A stretch of DNA of 64,000 nt, taken from contig NW_006921546.1 in the NCBI RefSeq assembly GCF_000340215.1, positions 628,788 to 692,787 on the forward strand. The letters run 5' to 3'. A program made the position numbers and the translations under genes. Below the pieces are notes generated by a model. That model worked only from the letters and a program-made list of their open reading frames with translations, searched no databases and was not told the origin of the DNA. This DNA comes from Pseudocercospora fijiensis CIRAD86. Taxonomy: Eukaryota > Ascomycota > Dothideomycetes > Mycosphaerellales > Mycosphaerellaceae. The stretch's first letter is position 1; each line of letters begins with the position of its first letter. Below are positions 23,423-34,989 of the stretch, piece by piece.

Positions 23423-23767
23423 GCGTTCCGGACAGGTTAAGTACTCGCTAGGGCTCGACTAAACCGCCCTCTACTTTAGTACCCTTATCTTTTCGTCCGA
23501 CGTTAGCGTTCCGGACAGGTTAAGCACTCGCTAAGGCTCGACTAAACTACCCTCTACTTTAGTACCCTTATCTTTTCGTCCGACGTTAGCGTTCCGGATA
23601 GGTTAAGTACTCGCTAAGGCTCGACTAAACCGCCCTCTACTTTAATACCCTTATCTTTTCGTCCGACGTTAGCGTTCCGGACAAGTTGAACACTCGCTAA
23701 GGCTCGGTCTTAACTTGCCCTATACTTTGATTCCCTCCTCTTTTCGTCCGATATTAGCGTTCCGGAC
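23423..23767 (+). repeat. 83-bp tandem repeat, four copies
   Basis: Units starting GCGTTCCGGACAGGTTAAG begin at 23423, 23506, 23589, 23672 and, as a diverging fifth, 23757 (spacing 83, 83, 83, 85). They are similar apart from transitions. The array ends directly at the direct-repeat copy at 23768, so it may mark the end region of the element holding the Helitron gene. Confidence 0.9.
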
Positions 23768-23831
23768 GCTATCGTTATCGTATTAATTACTTTTGCTAGC
23801 GTAGTTTTACTAGAAACACGCTCAATCGACT
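23768..23831 (+). repeat. right copy of the direct repeat flanking the Helitron interval
   Basis: Counterpart of 14586-14652 (GTTATCGTATTAATTACTTT inside). Same orientation; differences are mostly transitions plus a 3-bp gap. Confidence 0.6.
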
Positions 23832-23860
23832 TAACTTAGTAGGCTTCGGAGGGAAGAAGT

Positions 23861-23926
23861 TTAGGTACTAGTTTAGGTACTACTTTAGGTACTAGTTTAG
23901 GTACTACTTTAGGTACTAGTTTAGGT
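23861..23926. repeat. 12-bp minisatellite, about 5.5 copies
   Basis: TTAGGTACTAGT and TTAGGTACTACT alternate regularly, giving a 24-bp higher-order unit. Confidence 0.9.
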
Positions 23927-23929
23927 GCG

Positions 23930-25785
23930 TAGCAATGTTACTATCGGCGTTAACTTAATGTTAATAATATAGCTTCTAGACAGGGGATTAAACACTTAAC
24001 TAGTATACTATTCAAACCTTACTTCTACCTGCCTCCCCCTTCTAACTAAGCTATTACCGTAGGCAGTAGTAATAAGGGTAAGCAATAAGGGTATATAATA
24101 GCACTGCAATTTACGACCTTTAACTAATAACAATTAACCGATAACGAAGCGACGCCTAGCTGCAACTAGGTAAGGAGTTGTAGTAATCCTTTGCGCCTAG
24201 TTATTAAGTTACGTAGGGAACCTAAGGGATTTAGGCTTCGGCCTTTTCTAAGGCAGCTAGCAGCCTAATAAACTAGCGGCGGGTCCTGCCTTGTGCTACC
24301 CTAAAGAAATCAGTCCGCCTAGTTTTCTATAGCGGCACTTCTTCGGAAGTATATAAGGTCGAAGTCTAGTAGGCATGTTTACTTAGTTGATTCGTGACTT
24401 GTCTTAAAGGGTCGTATACTCGAGGTCTATATCGTGTCCGTAAGAGTAACTCCGGGTGTTACCTGTCTATAGTTTTTTACCTTTTAGTATTCTTCTTTTT
24501 TTAGCCTCGGGTACGGTATGCGGTATACGGTATACGCTGCGTATTATACTTCTTCCTTCTGTCTTTTTTTTACTAGTGCTGCAAGACTGGCCTTAGCTGC
24601 TAGTAGTAGTGCTGTATCTATCTCTTTATATTTAGTCTCCTTAATTGTTATTAGAGTGTAATCGCTAGAGTAGGTGCAGTTTCGTAAGGTCTGCTAAGGT
24701 CTGCTAAGGTCTGCTAAGGTCTGCTAGGGTCTGCTAAGGTCTGCTGCCGGGGTCGCTATAGGGTACGTATCGTGTTGTTGTCGCGTACGGTTAGCCTATA
24801 GTGTTAACGCATCGTGTCGCATTTAGTAGTTAGAGGTAAAGCGTAAGAAGCCTGCCTAAGGCTCTATTAGAACCGGGGCTAGCTCCGAAAGTCTCTACTT
24901 ATAGAAGTTGACTAATTAGGTATATAGGATTCTGAAATCCGGGGTTGGCTTAGCGTTACGTGTAGCTGAGTGTATATTTAGCAACGTAGAGTAGTACCCT
25001 CCTTGCTATTATAAGGCGAGCTTCGCTCGCAACTAAAGCGCTATATAGATTAGGCCTCCTTAATCCCGTAAGAGTATCGTTACGTTAGCTAAGTATTCGG
25101 GAAACGAGGGAACGAGTAGTCTAGAATAGTAGGTTATATAAGTAGAGATATACGGCTACTAGATATTGTAGCGAATAATTAGTATAGATAGTAGATACCT
25201 CTATTTCCTTTAAAGATTAAGAGTATTATCTCGCTTATTAGGTCTTTAGGGAAGTGAAACAATAACGAGCAGTCCTATAATAGTCGGTAATAGAGGTAGA
25301 TATAGAAGGCCGCTCTATATCGTAGTAAATATAGTAGGGCTTCGGTTCTCCGTTAAGTAGATATTAGAAGATATCAAAGTTATTAGAGCCTATTATAATA
25401 AAATTTAGGTATAGCGAGAAAGGTATTATAAGTAAATTAAGTCTTTAGGAAAGCCGGGATAGTCGGTCGTAGAGCGAATAATTGCCGTATATAGTTAGTC
25501 GCTTCGTTAGGTATTAAAAGACATTAAAGTAATTAAAAGGATATTATTACGAATTGCTAGTTATACTAAGAAAGCCGTTAATCGCAAATCTAATTAATAC
25601 TCGTAAGCGGTATCTTAACGAGGCACGTTATATAGCACGCTTATAAGCTAGTTACTAGCCGTACTAAGGGTCGATTTTCTAATAAGCTCTATAGTCTAAG
25701 AGCTAGTTCGTCTACTATAACGACTCCTCGATATACGGGTAGCTAGGTCGGCCGTAAGTATTACGTTACGAAAACTTTTTTTCTA
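23930..25785. other. RIPed DNA, no gene identified
   Basis: Less strongly mutated near 24.0-24.9 kb, where CA and TG still occur, then heavily RIPed. It contains a short 10-bp minisatellite. Plus-strand coding traces can be read between 25.1 and 25.75 kb but match nothing I know. Confidence 0.45.
24685..24745. repeat. 10-bp minisatellite
   Basis: CTGCTAAGGT repeated about five and a half times, one unit CTGCTAGGGT. Confidence 0.9.
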
Positions 25786-25789
25786 ATCG

Positions 25790-25915
25790 CGTCGATCCTA
25801 TCGATCCTATCGATCCTAAGCGATCCTAAGCGACCGAGTCGCGACCCGACTCGCGCCCGAATTGCTTAGAATCGATAGAATCGACGTAATCGACGCGATC
25901 GATAGAATCGACGTA
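25790..25915. repeat. short-period repeat with inverted arms (CGATCCTAT / ATAGAATCG)
   Basis: CGATCCTATCGATCCTAAGC-type units on the left are mirrored by GCTTAGAATCGATAGAATCG on the right, with GAGTCGCGAC/GACTCGCG between them. It could fold into a hairpin and lies just outside the KDZ transposase region. No terminal repeat on the far side (about 29.85 kb) matched it. Confidence 0.6.
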
Positions 25916-26099
25916 GTAAATTTTTATATATATAGGATCGCTCTAGGTCGCTCGTAGTCGTAGTCGTTAGTAATATTTATACTATTCGTATAGTACTATA
26001 TTAATACTTATCGACTCGTCGACTCGGTCGTATTAGTCGACTTAGTCTAAACTAGAATATACTAGTAGTACTATAGGTTTAAGTGTATTACTATTATAT

Positions 26100-29000
26100 T
26101 AACCGTCGTTACTATATATTGCTATATCCTATCTTATACGTTCTCTATTAACTATAAAATCATTCTTCGCCGCCTTAGTATTATTATCCTCTATATTTCG
26201 GAGGTACGATTTCTATATACTCTATATAGTACGTTGCCTTTTTATTACTCGCCTATAAGCCTTTATAGCTCGTATTTCCTTATCCTCCTATTCCTCGTCG
26301 TAAATTGTATTATACGTCTCGAAATTAACTGTACTATTAATATAGCGAGTCCTATACGGGGCGCCTTCGTTTATAGGTACGGCGTATAATATATAATAGA
26401 CTAGTAGTAGGCTATATACCCGTCGCCCTTTAAGTCTACTATAGTACGGTAAAAGACGCTAGAGCCGGATTGTCGTTAGACTATACGCATCCTTATACTC
26501 GCTCTTATCGTTAATATAGTCGTAAAGCTTAATAAAAACGCCTATAATAGGCCTCTATTTCGTCCTAAGCCCCTTCCTATATTTGATTCCTATTTCTATA
26601 TTAATCGAGATTACGTACTTTAGTTAAGCTAGTAGGCGACCGCCGAATCGAACTACTAATTTATTAGGTGTTTCTATATAATTAACGTTGTATTCCTATA
26701 CCTATATAAAATTATAACGTCTGTTACCGTAGAGCCCCTCCTAGTTTAGTATATATCTCGCGAAGTCGGCTACTACTACGTTAGAATATTCTATATCCTT
26801 GCCCGTAGGCTTCTAGTATCGGATTCTACCGTAGAAGCAGATCTCTATATCTAGGACGTATATATAGTCCGTTACGATATCGTTAGGGTCGGCTACGGTA
26901 CTTAATGCGCTATTCTTATCGTAGGTACCCTATTACCGTACGAATACTGTAATCGCTTATTAGAAGTCGCGACCTAAGTTCTCTTCTATTATAGCTATAG
27001 CCTCCCTTATCGTAATCTACTTAACCGATTTCTTTCTATTCCTCTATTTCTCGGGCTAGTATCCTAGGATATCCTCTACTAGCCGTACTATAGTTAGTAT
27101 TATTAGCTATTATATATACTCCTTAATAGTGCGAGCATTTATAGGGATTGCTATATATTCTTTGTCGTCTTTAGCCTATATATTTAATCTGTTAGTATCG
27201 CTATCTAGTATACTTTCTTCCTAGCTAGGCTTCTTATTTATTAGCCGAAATACAAGCTTTAGTAGTTTATAGTATTTATGCTCGAAATAGCTAGTATTTA
27301 AGTCTAGAAGATTGCCGAACGTCTTAATATAGCTCGGGGTATATATTATACTATAGAATTTTGGTATATTAAAGTGCCCTTCTATTTATATTATTATTAG
27401 CTCGTTAGCTTCGTCGTCCTCGTCTATTGTAACCGTATCGTCGTTATTTAAATCGTTCGTTCTTCGCGTAGTAGCCTTCGCCTCCCGCTAGGCCCTCTTC
27501 TATGCCTTTATTACCCTATATAGGCGAAATACATTCTTCTATTCGTTTATTCGGTATAATGCTATCCTAAGACACTTAACTATTTCGTCGTTATAGTATC
27601 TATATATCGCTAGAACGGTAAAGTCTACTAGTATACGTAGAAATCTTATCGCCTACGGTTAACGGACCTCTTCGAGTAGTAGTATAAATACAATTAATAA
27701 GACTCGTAGGACGCTTTACTACTCTTAGCCTATCTACTAAGTAACTGCTAAGTAGTAGTAGAACTTGTGAAGATTAGTATATATAGGTATATACGCGAAC
27801 CGTCTATCTAGTATCGTATCGATAATCCCTTGTGCTACTGTTTTCCCTAGCTTTCTTGTTTTAGTAGATAGGCCCCTATTCGGGGTCGAGTTAGCAACTA
27901 GTCGGTATCTCCTCGTTTTTATATAGCTTATCTTGTCTACTAGTAGGTCCGTAGTCTATTAGATTGCGTATATTAGCACTCCTTTTAGTAGCTGGTATAG
28001 TATGTCTACTACTAAAGACCGGTATATATCGACGTGTTTCTAGCGCTATATAAAGCAATTGATATCGTAGACGTTCTACGAATCCTTTGCTATATATTCG
28101 CCTTTACGTTACCTTAGATATCGCTACTTCGTAGATTCGTATAACCGCTATTCTACTATAATATCGAGGTACTCTCGTTCTATCAGATATACTAGGCAAC
28201 TTAGGCAATATATATTTGTCTTAACTCCGGTAATTGCAACTTGCTCTTTATAGTCTACTAACATTACTACTAAGATTAGAAAGCACCTACGCGTCGCGCT
28301 ATCTACGTATATAATATCCTAGCCCTCGCCGTCGGCCGCTTTTATAGCAGAGCGAAATATATATACTATCGATATATAATATATACTGTTTTTAGTAAAG
28401 CTATCGCTATCCTTAACGACCGGTAGTAGTCCTAGTAAGATTGTACCGGGTCTATTATTCGCGTTACGTACTCGTACGTATAGGTTTCCGATAGTAAGGT
28501 ATATAGGGTATACTATTAAGTTATCTTAGTAGTTAGTTATCTACATTTTATCGGTTAATACGATTAGAGGTATAATCGTTGCGCCGTCTATATTTATCTT
28601 ACTCTAGGTATCCTACTACTAGTCTACTAACGCTATATTAGAGTAGATTCGCCGTAGTAGGTCGTTAGTCGTCTACGCTCGATATAGCTTATATACTAGA
28701 TTATTCCTAAAGCTACTATAACCTATTAAGAATATTACTACTTTCTTAACAGATCGGTATCGTAGTACTAGTTCCGTACTACCGTAACCTATTCGACTTG
28801 TCGGAAGGTATAGCTTTCGAACCTTTATTTAACCTAATACCCTCGATAGTAGTATACCGCTAGCTCGCAGTTTCGACGTTATAGCTTTTATACTTTTCTA
28901 GCTTAGTAGATCGTATAGTAGTACTAGCCTCTCGTCTTTGAAAAGCCTCGCAATTGTATATCCGGATATTCTCTCTCTTTTTAAGAATTACGTAAAGCTT

Positions 29001-29830
29001 ATATCGAATAGTAACTTAAATATTCCGTACTCGCCCGAAGTATCTTATATTCGTATTTTAACGCTGCTTATAGATTAGGCGCTTGTATTTACTCTACTAT
29101 ACTAAACTGTAATTATACTATACCTAGCTATAGGCTTGCTAGCGGTACGGCTAGTATATTCGGTAAATATATCGATATTATCCGCGGTACGGTAGCCTTT
29201 TAGTATTAGCCGTAATCTTATTAACTTCTAGCTTCCTAGCGTTATTGTCGTTCTAGCGGCAGTTGCCTATATGCTTTCTATTTCGTCTTCGTCCGCTAGG
29301 CTATCCTATATATCGAATTCCGGTAATTTAAGATATCTATCCTATTTAATACTATCTATACTTCCTTTATCTTCCTATAGCGCTAGTACTATTAGCGTTA
29401 AAATCGTTACTAGAATAGCTTCTATTATGCCTTCTTTATTTACGTCTTACTATATGCCTTCTAGTATCGATCTATCGTCGGCTTGTTCGGTACTCTAGTT
29501 ACTACCTTAGATTGTATATAAGTTAAGTCGGGCTCGCTTCGCGGTATTATTTATAGTAGAATCGTACTAGGTAAATTCTTTTAGTACGACGCGTTTCTCG
29601 CACTTGTTTCTATATTGCTTATAGCCGTAGGAGCTTTTAAGTAGCCGGTTATATAACCCGCATTCGATATAGTAAGATATTACTATATATATAGCTAGCT
29701 TTCGATAATAGGCGCTAGTACTATAGCTACTATAGGTTTGTCGTATATCGACGTATACGAAGTTACTAAGGCTCTTTAGCTCTACTATAGGTATAGTGCT
29801 TAGCAAACCCCCTTACTACTACGAAGTTAG
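26100..29830 (-). pseudogene. KDZ (Plavaka-like) transposase, heavily RIPed
   Basis: A minus-strand protein of roughly 1200 codons can be followed through stops. The clearest block, near 28460-28600, reads PLIVLTDK, then YPIYLTIGNL, then RPGTILLGLLP. This is the conserved arrangement of fungal Plavaka-type transposases of the Kyakuja-Dileera-Zisupton superfamily. It continues with a CFLILVVMLVDYKEQ block near 28250-28290 and IYCLSCLV near 28210. A later YLRIALYRIDE block lies near 27570. The N-terminal open piece at 29567-29806 has Tyr-rich spacing where Cys residues probably stood. Such enzymes cut and paste DNA between terminal inverted repeats. I could not locate the ends or the 8-bp duplication. 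Stops at Gln/Trp sites make it dead. Confidence 0.72.
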
Positions 29831-31770
29831 GTATAAGTCGGGATCCGACTCGATATCGATTCGTAGCCCGCGGATTCGGTAAAAACTCGGATTTATCCCG
29901 TTCGATTATACTAACTTAATGTTACTCTACTAGCGCCTCTTGCGATAATATTTAAATACTAATTTGTATACCGACTCGCCGTCCGACTTAGTTACTAGTT
30001 AGGACTAATCGGAAAATTAATACTAAATATAAACGACCGTACTATACTTCGACTAGACTTCTACGTTACTCCTAGTGCCCTAAGGCCTATATATTATACC
30101 GTAAAATGCGTTATATATATTTAATTCTATATACATATAGGAGTAGCATTGCTCCGGTTTAATACTACCCCGTAGTATTATTAATTACGTTAAATTCGCC
30201 CGGTACTACTAAGGCTTGCTCTAGTTATATTATAGCTAGGTTGTATTTCTAAGCAAAGTAAACGAATAGCGCTCGAGTAACTACTAGTAAGTATTACTTA
30301 GCCGACTTAGTAACGACGTCGTTTAAGGCGGTATCTAATAAGCGGTTTATGTCAAATCTAAGGCCTCTAAGACTCGTAGCAGTTACGACTACCCTGTCGG
30401 TACGCCTATTAGATAGAAGTATAAAGCCTTATTCTGTCGACTCTATTTAATTTTTACATATACGCTATTATATATACGCTATTATATACACGCTATTATA
30501 TATACGCTATTATATACACGCTATTACACATACGCTATTATATATACGCTATTATATAGATCTATACGCCGACTTATTAATATTAACCTATATCTCAACC
30601 TCTAGCGTAGCTAAGTATCGGGTCTCGTATCGCTCTAGGGATAGTACGCTAGTTATCCGCTCCCTAGCTAATAGTACTATTCTATTAGCTAGAGCCCGCG
30701 GCTCTAACCCGCTTTAGGGTTCTAGGTATTAAGGTCGGCTAGGTATGTTTCTAGTCGGGGTCGAATTGCCCTTATACTAGACTATATCTTCGACGTAGCG
30801 AGATCTAGAGCTAATCGTATCGATATAGGTACTTTAGCTAGGTATTACCTACTCGCTCGCCTATACTTAATAGGATATTATAGGTTATAACCTAGAGTAG
30901 ATCGGCTTTCTATACTAGTAGGCCGGGGAGGGTAATAATACTCGCGTCTACTATTTTCTAGTCGGTAGCAATTATACTACTACTAGTGCCTCTTTCTATT
31001 TTATAGGCTAGTTCGCTAATAAGGATTTGCTACTCGATCGCTCGTACCTAGAAGACTAGTTTATATACCTCCTATATAATCTAGTTCTAGCTAATACTAA
31101 GCTCGCCGACTATATTATATTTCTAGACGGTAGTATATTAGACTAGGACGCTAGTAAGGCTCGTGCTATTACTATAGTCCGCGGCGTAGATAAGCAGTAT
31201 ATCGATAGTGTCTAGAGAAGTACGTTTTACTATAACTCGAATGTTTAGCTACTACTAACTCTAAGTAGTACGATAAACGTTTGCTATAGTCGGCCTAAGG
31301 CAGTATTATATACTATCGCAGGTTAGCGTACGAGCATTGCTAGTCTAGTATAGATATATATATTATTTATATATAGAGTTACTAAGTTCGGAGTCGATTA
31401 ATAATTTAGGGGGCAGATTAATACTACGACTCGGTATCTTAGAGTTAGCCTACACTTTTCGGTAATACTATTAATATATTAAACTTATATCCTTCTATAT
31501 TATAATGCTATTTTCTAGTATTACTATCTTCGTATTAGACGCTCGGTTAGCGCTAGACTAACCTATATCCTATATGCTAGCGGTAACTACGCCTTCGCGG
31601 ATTGTCGAATTACCTAGAAGTAACTTAAAACATTCCGGTATATATAGCGGCTAATTTAATTATAGATACGTATACCTATATATTTTATCGCGATAGGCCT
31701 TAATATAGATTAATGCAGTGCCGAAGAGTTTAGCTACTACTAGTTAAAATTATTGTCCTAGCTACTACCC
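29830..31770. other. RIPed DNA, unidentified; plus-strand coding trace
   Basis: Apart from a 14-bp minisatellite no element is recognised. Between about 30.75 and 31.35 kb the plus strand reads as protein-like sequence (for example YYLLAYT, then ADYIIFLDGSILD near 31100), broken by TAG/TAA. I could not place it in a family. Confidence 0.4.
30461..30558. repeat. 14-bp minisatellite, seven copies
   Basis: TACGCTATTATATA repeated seven times over 98 bp, with a few CA/TA differences between units. These are the expected RIP alternatives of one ancestral unit. Confidence 0.92.
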
Positions 31771-31774
31771 TAGT

Positions 31775-32160
31775 ATTCTACTACTACTACTACTGCTACC
31801 GACTCGCTATAGATAACCTACTTAGCCTCGATTCGTATAAGTTCCGTACTGCTTAACTTTCCGATATCTAGTTTCCTTATCCGATCTAGCCTCCCGGTTA
31901 CTAGATCTATATCCTATTACTACTATTACTACTATCGACTTACTACGGATGCCCTACTCGGCCTAGAGTTGTATAAGTTCTATACTACTTTACTTCCCGC
32001 TATCTAGTTTCCTTATCCGATCTAGCCTCCTAGCTACTAGATCTATATCCTATTACTACTATTACTACTACCGACTTGCGGCGGATAGCCTAATTAGTCT
32101 CGACTCGTACGAGTTCTGTACTGCTTTAGGTCCCGCTATATAGTTTCTTGTCTTTTATAG
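31775..32160 (+). repeat. tandem repeat of 136 bp, about 2.8 copies
   Basis: The anchor CCGATCTAGCCTCC occurs at 31881 and 32017, 136 bp apart, each followed by a TACTACTATTACTACTA run and a GTATAAGTTC-like block. A partial third unit ends near 32150. The sequence is unrelated to the other 136-bp array at 34.4 kb. Confidence 0.85.
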
Positions 32161-32254
32161 TACCTCGTTATAATTCTTAGTAGAAGTACTATAGGATTTT
32201 CGTCGCCGTCGTAGTTATACCGTAGTTAACGAAGGTCGAGGCTAATAACGCCGT

Positions 32255-32434
32255 AGGCTCGGATCTAGTACCGGTATATTAAAAGGGTATATAAGGCTAC
32301 AATTATTATTAAGTAGCTAATCCCTTCGTTATAGGCGAAGGCAAATAGCTCTACCTATAACAAAGAGGTTAGCTACTTAATAATAATTGCAGCCTTATAC
32401 GCCCTTTTAATATACTAGTACTAGATCCGAGCCT
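32255..32434. repeat. 180-bp near-perfect palindrome
   Basis: Left arm 32255-32320 (AGGCTCGGATCTAGTACCGG...) and right arm 32369-32434 are reverse complements over 66 bp with few mismatches. The pairing continues inward (CGTTATAGG with CCTATAAC), leaving a loop of about 18 bases. The shape suits a foldback element or a MITE with very long arms. No coding capacity. Confidence 0.9.
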
Positions 32435-32580
32435 GTAGTATTATTAGGTTTATATCGAGTCCGGGCGCTAGATTGCTAAGGTGTATATCTAGTATAGATA
32501 AATACGGCCTTAGTCGTATAGCTAAAGATATAGTAGTAGTAGTATATAAATTGCTAAAGTTTATTCTTCTAATATTAAAT

Positions 32581-32686
32581 TCTTTTTCTTCTTCTTCTTC
32601 TTCTTCTTTTTCTTCTTCTTCTTCTTCTTCTTCTTCTTCTTCTTCTTCTTCTTCTTCTTCTTTTTTTTCTTCTTCTTCTTCTTCTA
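32581..32686 (+). repeat. (CTT)n microsatellite
   Basis: About 105 bp of CTT/TTC units with short interruptions. It lies in an 88-codon plus frame as a poly-Ser run; that frame is probably kept open only by the repeat. Confidence 0.95.
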
Positions 32687-32689
32687 CTA

Positions 32690-33550
32690 GACGAGGCTAC
32701 TCTTGTCCGGCGTTAAAGACTAAAGAATTACTACTATAACTCTTAGCTAGGACGCTAAACAAATAGGCACGGCTACGCTCGTAAAGAAGGTCTACGTAGT
32801 ATACTAGTAGGCAGATAGATATAGCCTTTATCGTACGGCTAAAGAGGTAGTAGAGGTAGTATGTAAATTGCTAAAGTTTATCCGCCTTAAACTTAATTTC
32901 GTCCTTAATAACTACGTAGTAAGCGGGTCGTACTATACCTTAAAGTCCTAAATATGCCTATAGCCCGACCCTATATAGATCTTATCGGCAATACTATAGT
33001 CGACGACTATACCTGCGAGTAGGTTCTAATAGTTATTATATATATCCTACCTACGAGTCGGGTAGAAACGAGTATAGTAACGCTTACTAACGATAATTAC
33101 GGTTATCTTCGGATACTTCTCTTTGCTACCGTAGAGCTTTATAAAGGCCTTTTTAGGACTACCTAGGTTACTATATAGTATATTGCCTTGATTGCTCTTA
33201 CGGTTAATAACTAGGACCGACTATATATTAAATTTTCTAGGTCTAGTAAACTTAACGCTCTATAAGTTCTAGTAGTCCTTCTATAGTATACTAGGTTTCG
33301 AATTCGAATTACAGCCTACGCGAGGAGTATCTAGGATACGGCCGGGCACTATAATTATACTAGTACCTACCGAGAAGCTAAATAGCTTTACGGGAGTTAA
33401 CTAATAATTACTAGTAGGATCGGTAAGACGGAAGAGCCGCGGACTATTCCTAAGCCTAGTACCGGGAGTTCTAGTAATAGATATAGTATCGAGGTTTAGA
33501 AATATAGCTGCGAATTTAAGCATCTTAGAAGTCTAGTTGCTTCTAAGTAG
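32690..33550. other. RIPed DNA, no gene identified
   Basis: Dense stops in all frames, no repeat found. The stretch leads into the inverted repeat beside the assembly gap. Confidence 0.45.
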
Positions 33551-34076
33551 GCGTCGATAAGGCTAATTAGTACGGATTGTATATAGCTCGGCAGGTAGGT
33601 ATTAGGGATTAGCGCGTATACTAACGTTAAGCACCGGACTATCTAGGTATCTAGGGGTAATTTAGTGCTATTAACAGAAGTAATTATTTATAGTAATCTA
33701 TCGCGTTATAGCATTTGGGATGCTATAGTTAGTAAGGCGGAATCTAACCTAGTTAGTATTACTAAAACGCTAAACCTAGATCTTGTCGGTAGCCGCTTCG
33801 CGAAGCCGATAATAGGCCTAACCTTAACTTTAAACGGCTTTTGCTCCGACGCATACAACCTAGCGTAATACCGTTAGGTTAGATGAGGCGGCGCTAAAGC
33901 TGGTTTAAGATATGGTTAGGCGCGTTATCGGCTTCGCGATGGTTACCTCTGCAAGTAGCACTTTATATCCTCTAGATACCTAGATAGTCCGGTGCTTAGC
34001 GTTAGTATACGCGCTATTCCCTAATACCTACCTGGCGAGCTATCTACAATCCGTACTATTTAGCCTTATCGACGCA
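33551..34076. repeat. large imperfect inverted repeat cut by the assembly gap
   Basis: 33551-33685 pairs with about 33945-34076 (for example CGATAAGGCTAATTAGTACG against its reverse complement beside the gap). An inner pair (33794-33830 with 33912-33945, around GCTTCGCGAAGCCGAT) closes on a palindromic centre near 33855-33885. The left arm carries an extra piece of about 105 bp (33686-33793). The central AACCTAGCG...CGTTAGGTT sequence reappears inverted just after the gap at 34238-34277. Divergence between the arms includes RIP-type and other changes. Confidence 0.85.
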
Positions 34077-34176
34077 NNNNNNNNNNNNNNNNNNNNNNNN
34101 NNNNNNNNNNNNNNNNNNNNNNNNNNNNNNNNNNNNNNNNNNNNNNNNNNNNNNNNNNNNNNNNNNNNNNNNNNNN
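34077..34176. other. assembly gap (100 N)
   Basis: Exactly 100 N, a conventional gap of unknown real size. The inverted repeat is truncated at its left edge, so the gap probably reflects a palindrome that was hard to assemble. Confidence 1.
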
Positions 34177-34370
34177 CACCTCAACACTCCCAAACCTCTA
34201 CCCCTACCTATCCCCGAATAAACAGTCCCTTATTATCTAACCTAACGGCATTACGCTAGGTTATATACGTCGGAGCAATATATAGCGAGAAAAATAAAGG
34301 TATAGTTATAGGATACTCTAAGAGTAAGTAAGGCGACTCGGTCGTCCTTTTGCGATACTCTTACCGCCTT

Positions 34371-34970
34371 TACCCTAGCTATAATCTAGCTCCGTAGTAT
34401 AATAGCGGCGCCGCGTATTAGATAGGGTTTAGCTTCTTATTCTGCTAGAGGCCCGCTCTTACTACCGGCGTAGTTCGTATCTCGAGCTTAACTTTACCTA
34501 CGCCTTTGCCCTAGCTATAATCTCGCTCTATATTATAATAGCGGCGCCGCGTAGTAGATAGGGTTTAACTTCTTATTCTACTAGAGGCCCGCGATAGCCG
34601 TAGCCGTAGTTCGCGTCTCGAGCTTAACTTTACCTACGCCTTTACCCTAGCTATAATCTTACTCCGTAGTATAATAGCGGCGCCGCGTAGTAGATAGGGT
34701 TTAGCTTCTTATTCTACTAGAGGCCTACGATAGCCGTAGCCGTAGTTCGTATCTCGAGCTTAACTTTACCTACGCCTTTACCCTAGCTATAATCTTGCTC
34801 CGTAGTATAATAGCGGCGCCGCGTAGTAGATAGGGTTTAGCTTCTTATTCTACTAGAGGCCCGCGATAGCCGTAGCCGTAGCGTCCTCCTCGCGATACTC
34901 CTTATCGCCGGCGTAGTTCTTATCTCGAGCTTAACCTTATCTACGCCTTTACCCTAACTATAGTCTAGCT
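34371..34970 (+). repeat. tandem repeat of 136 bp, four to five copies
   Basis: The anchor ACCCTAGCT ends at 34380, 34516, 34652 and 34788 (spacing exactly 136) and, in a changed fifth unit, at 34959. Each unit holds GCGGCGCCGCGTA, TCTTATTCTACTAGAGGCC and ATCTCGAGCTTAACTTTACC. The last interval is longer by about 35 bp. Confidence 0.93.
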
Positions 34971-34989
34971 CCGTACGTATAATAGTAGC

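Noticed and set aside
32473..32739. 88-codon frame with a poly-Ser tract
   Set aside because: The open length comes from the CTT microsatellite.
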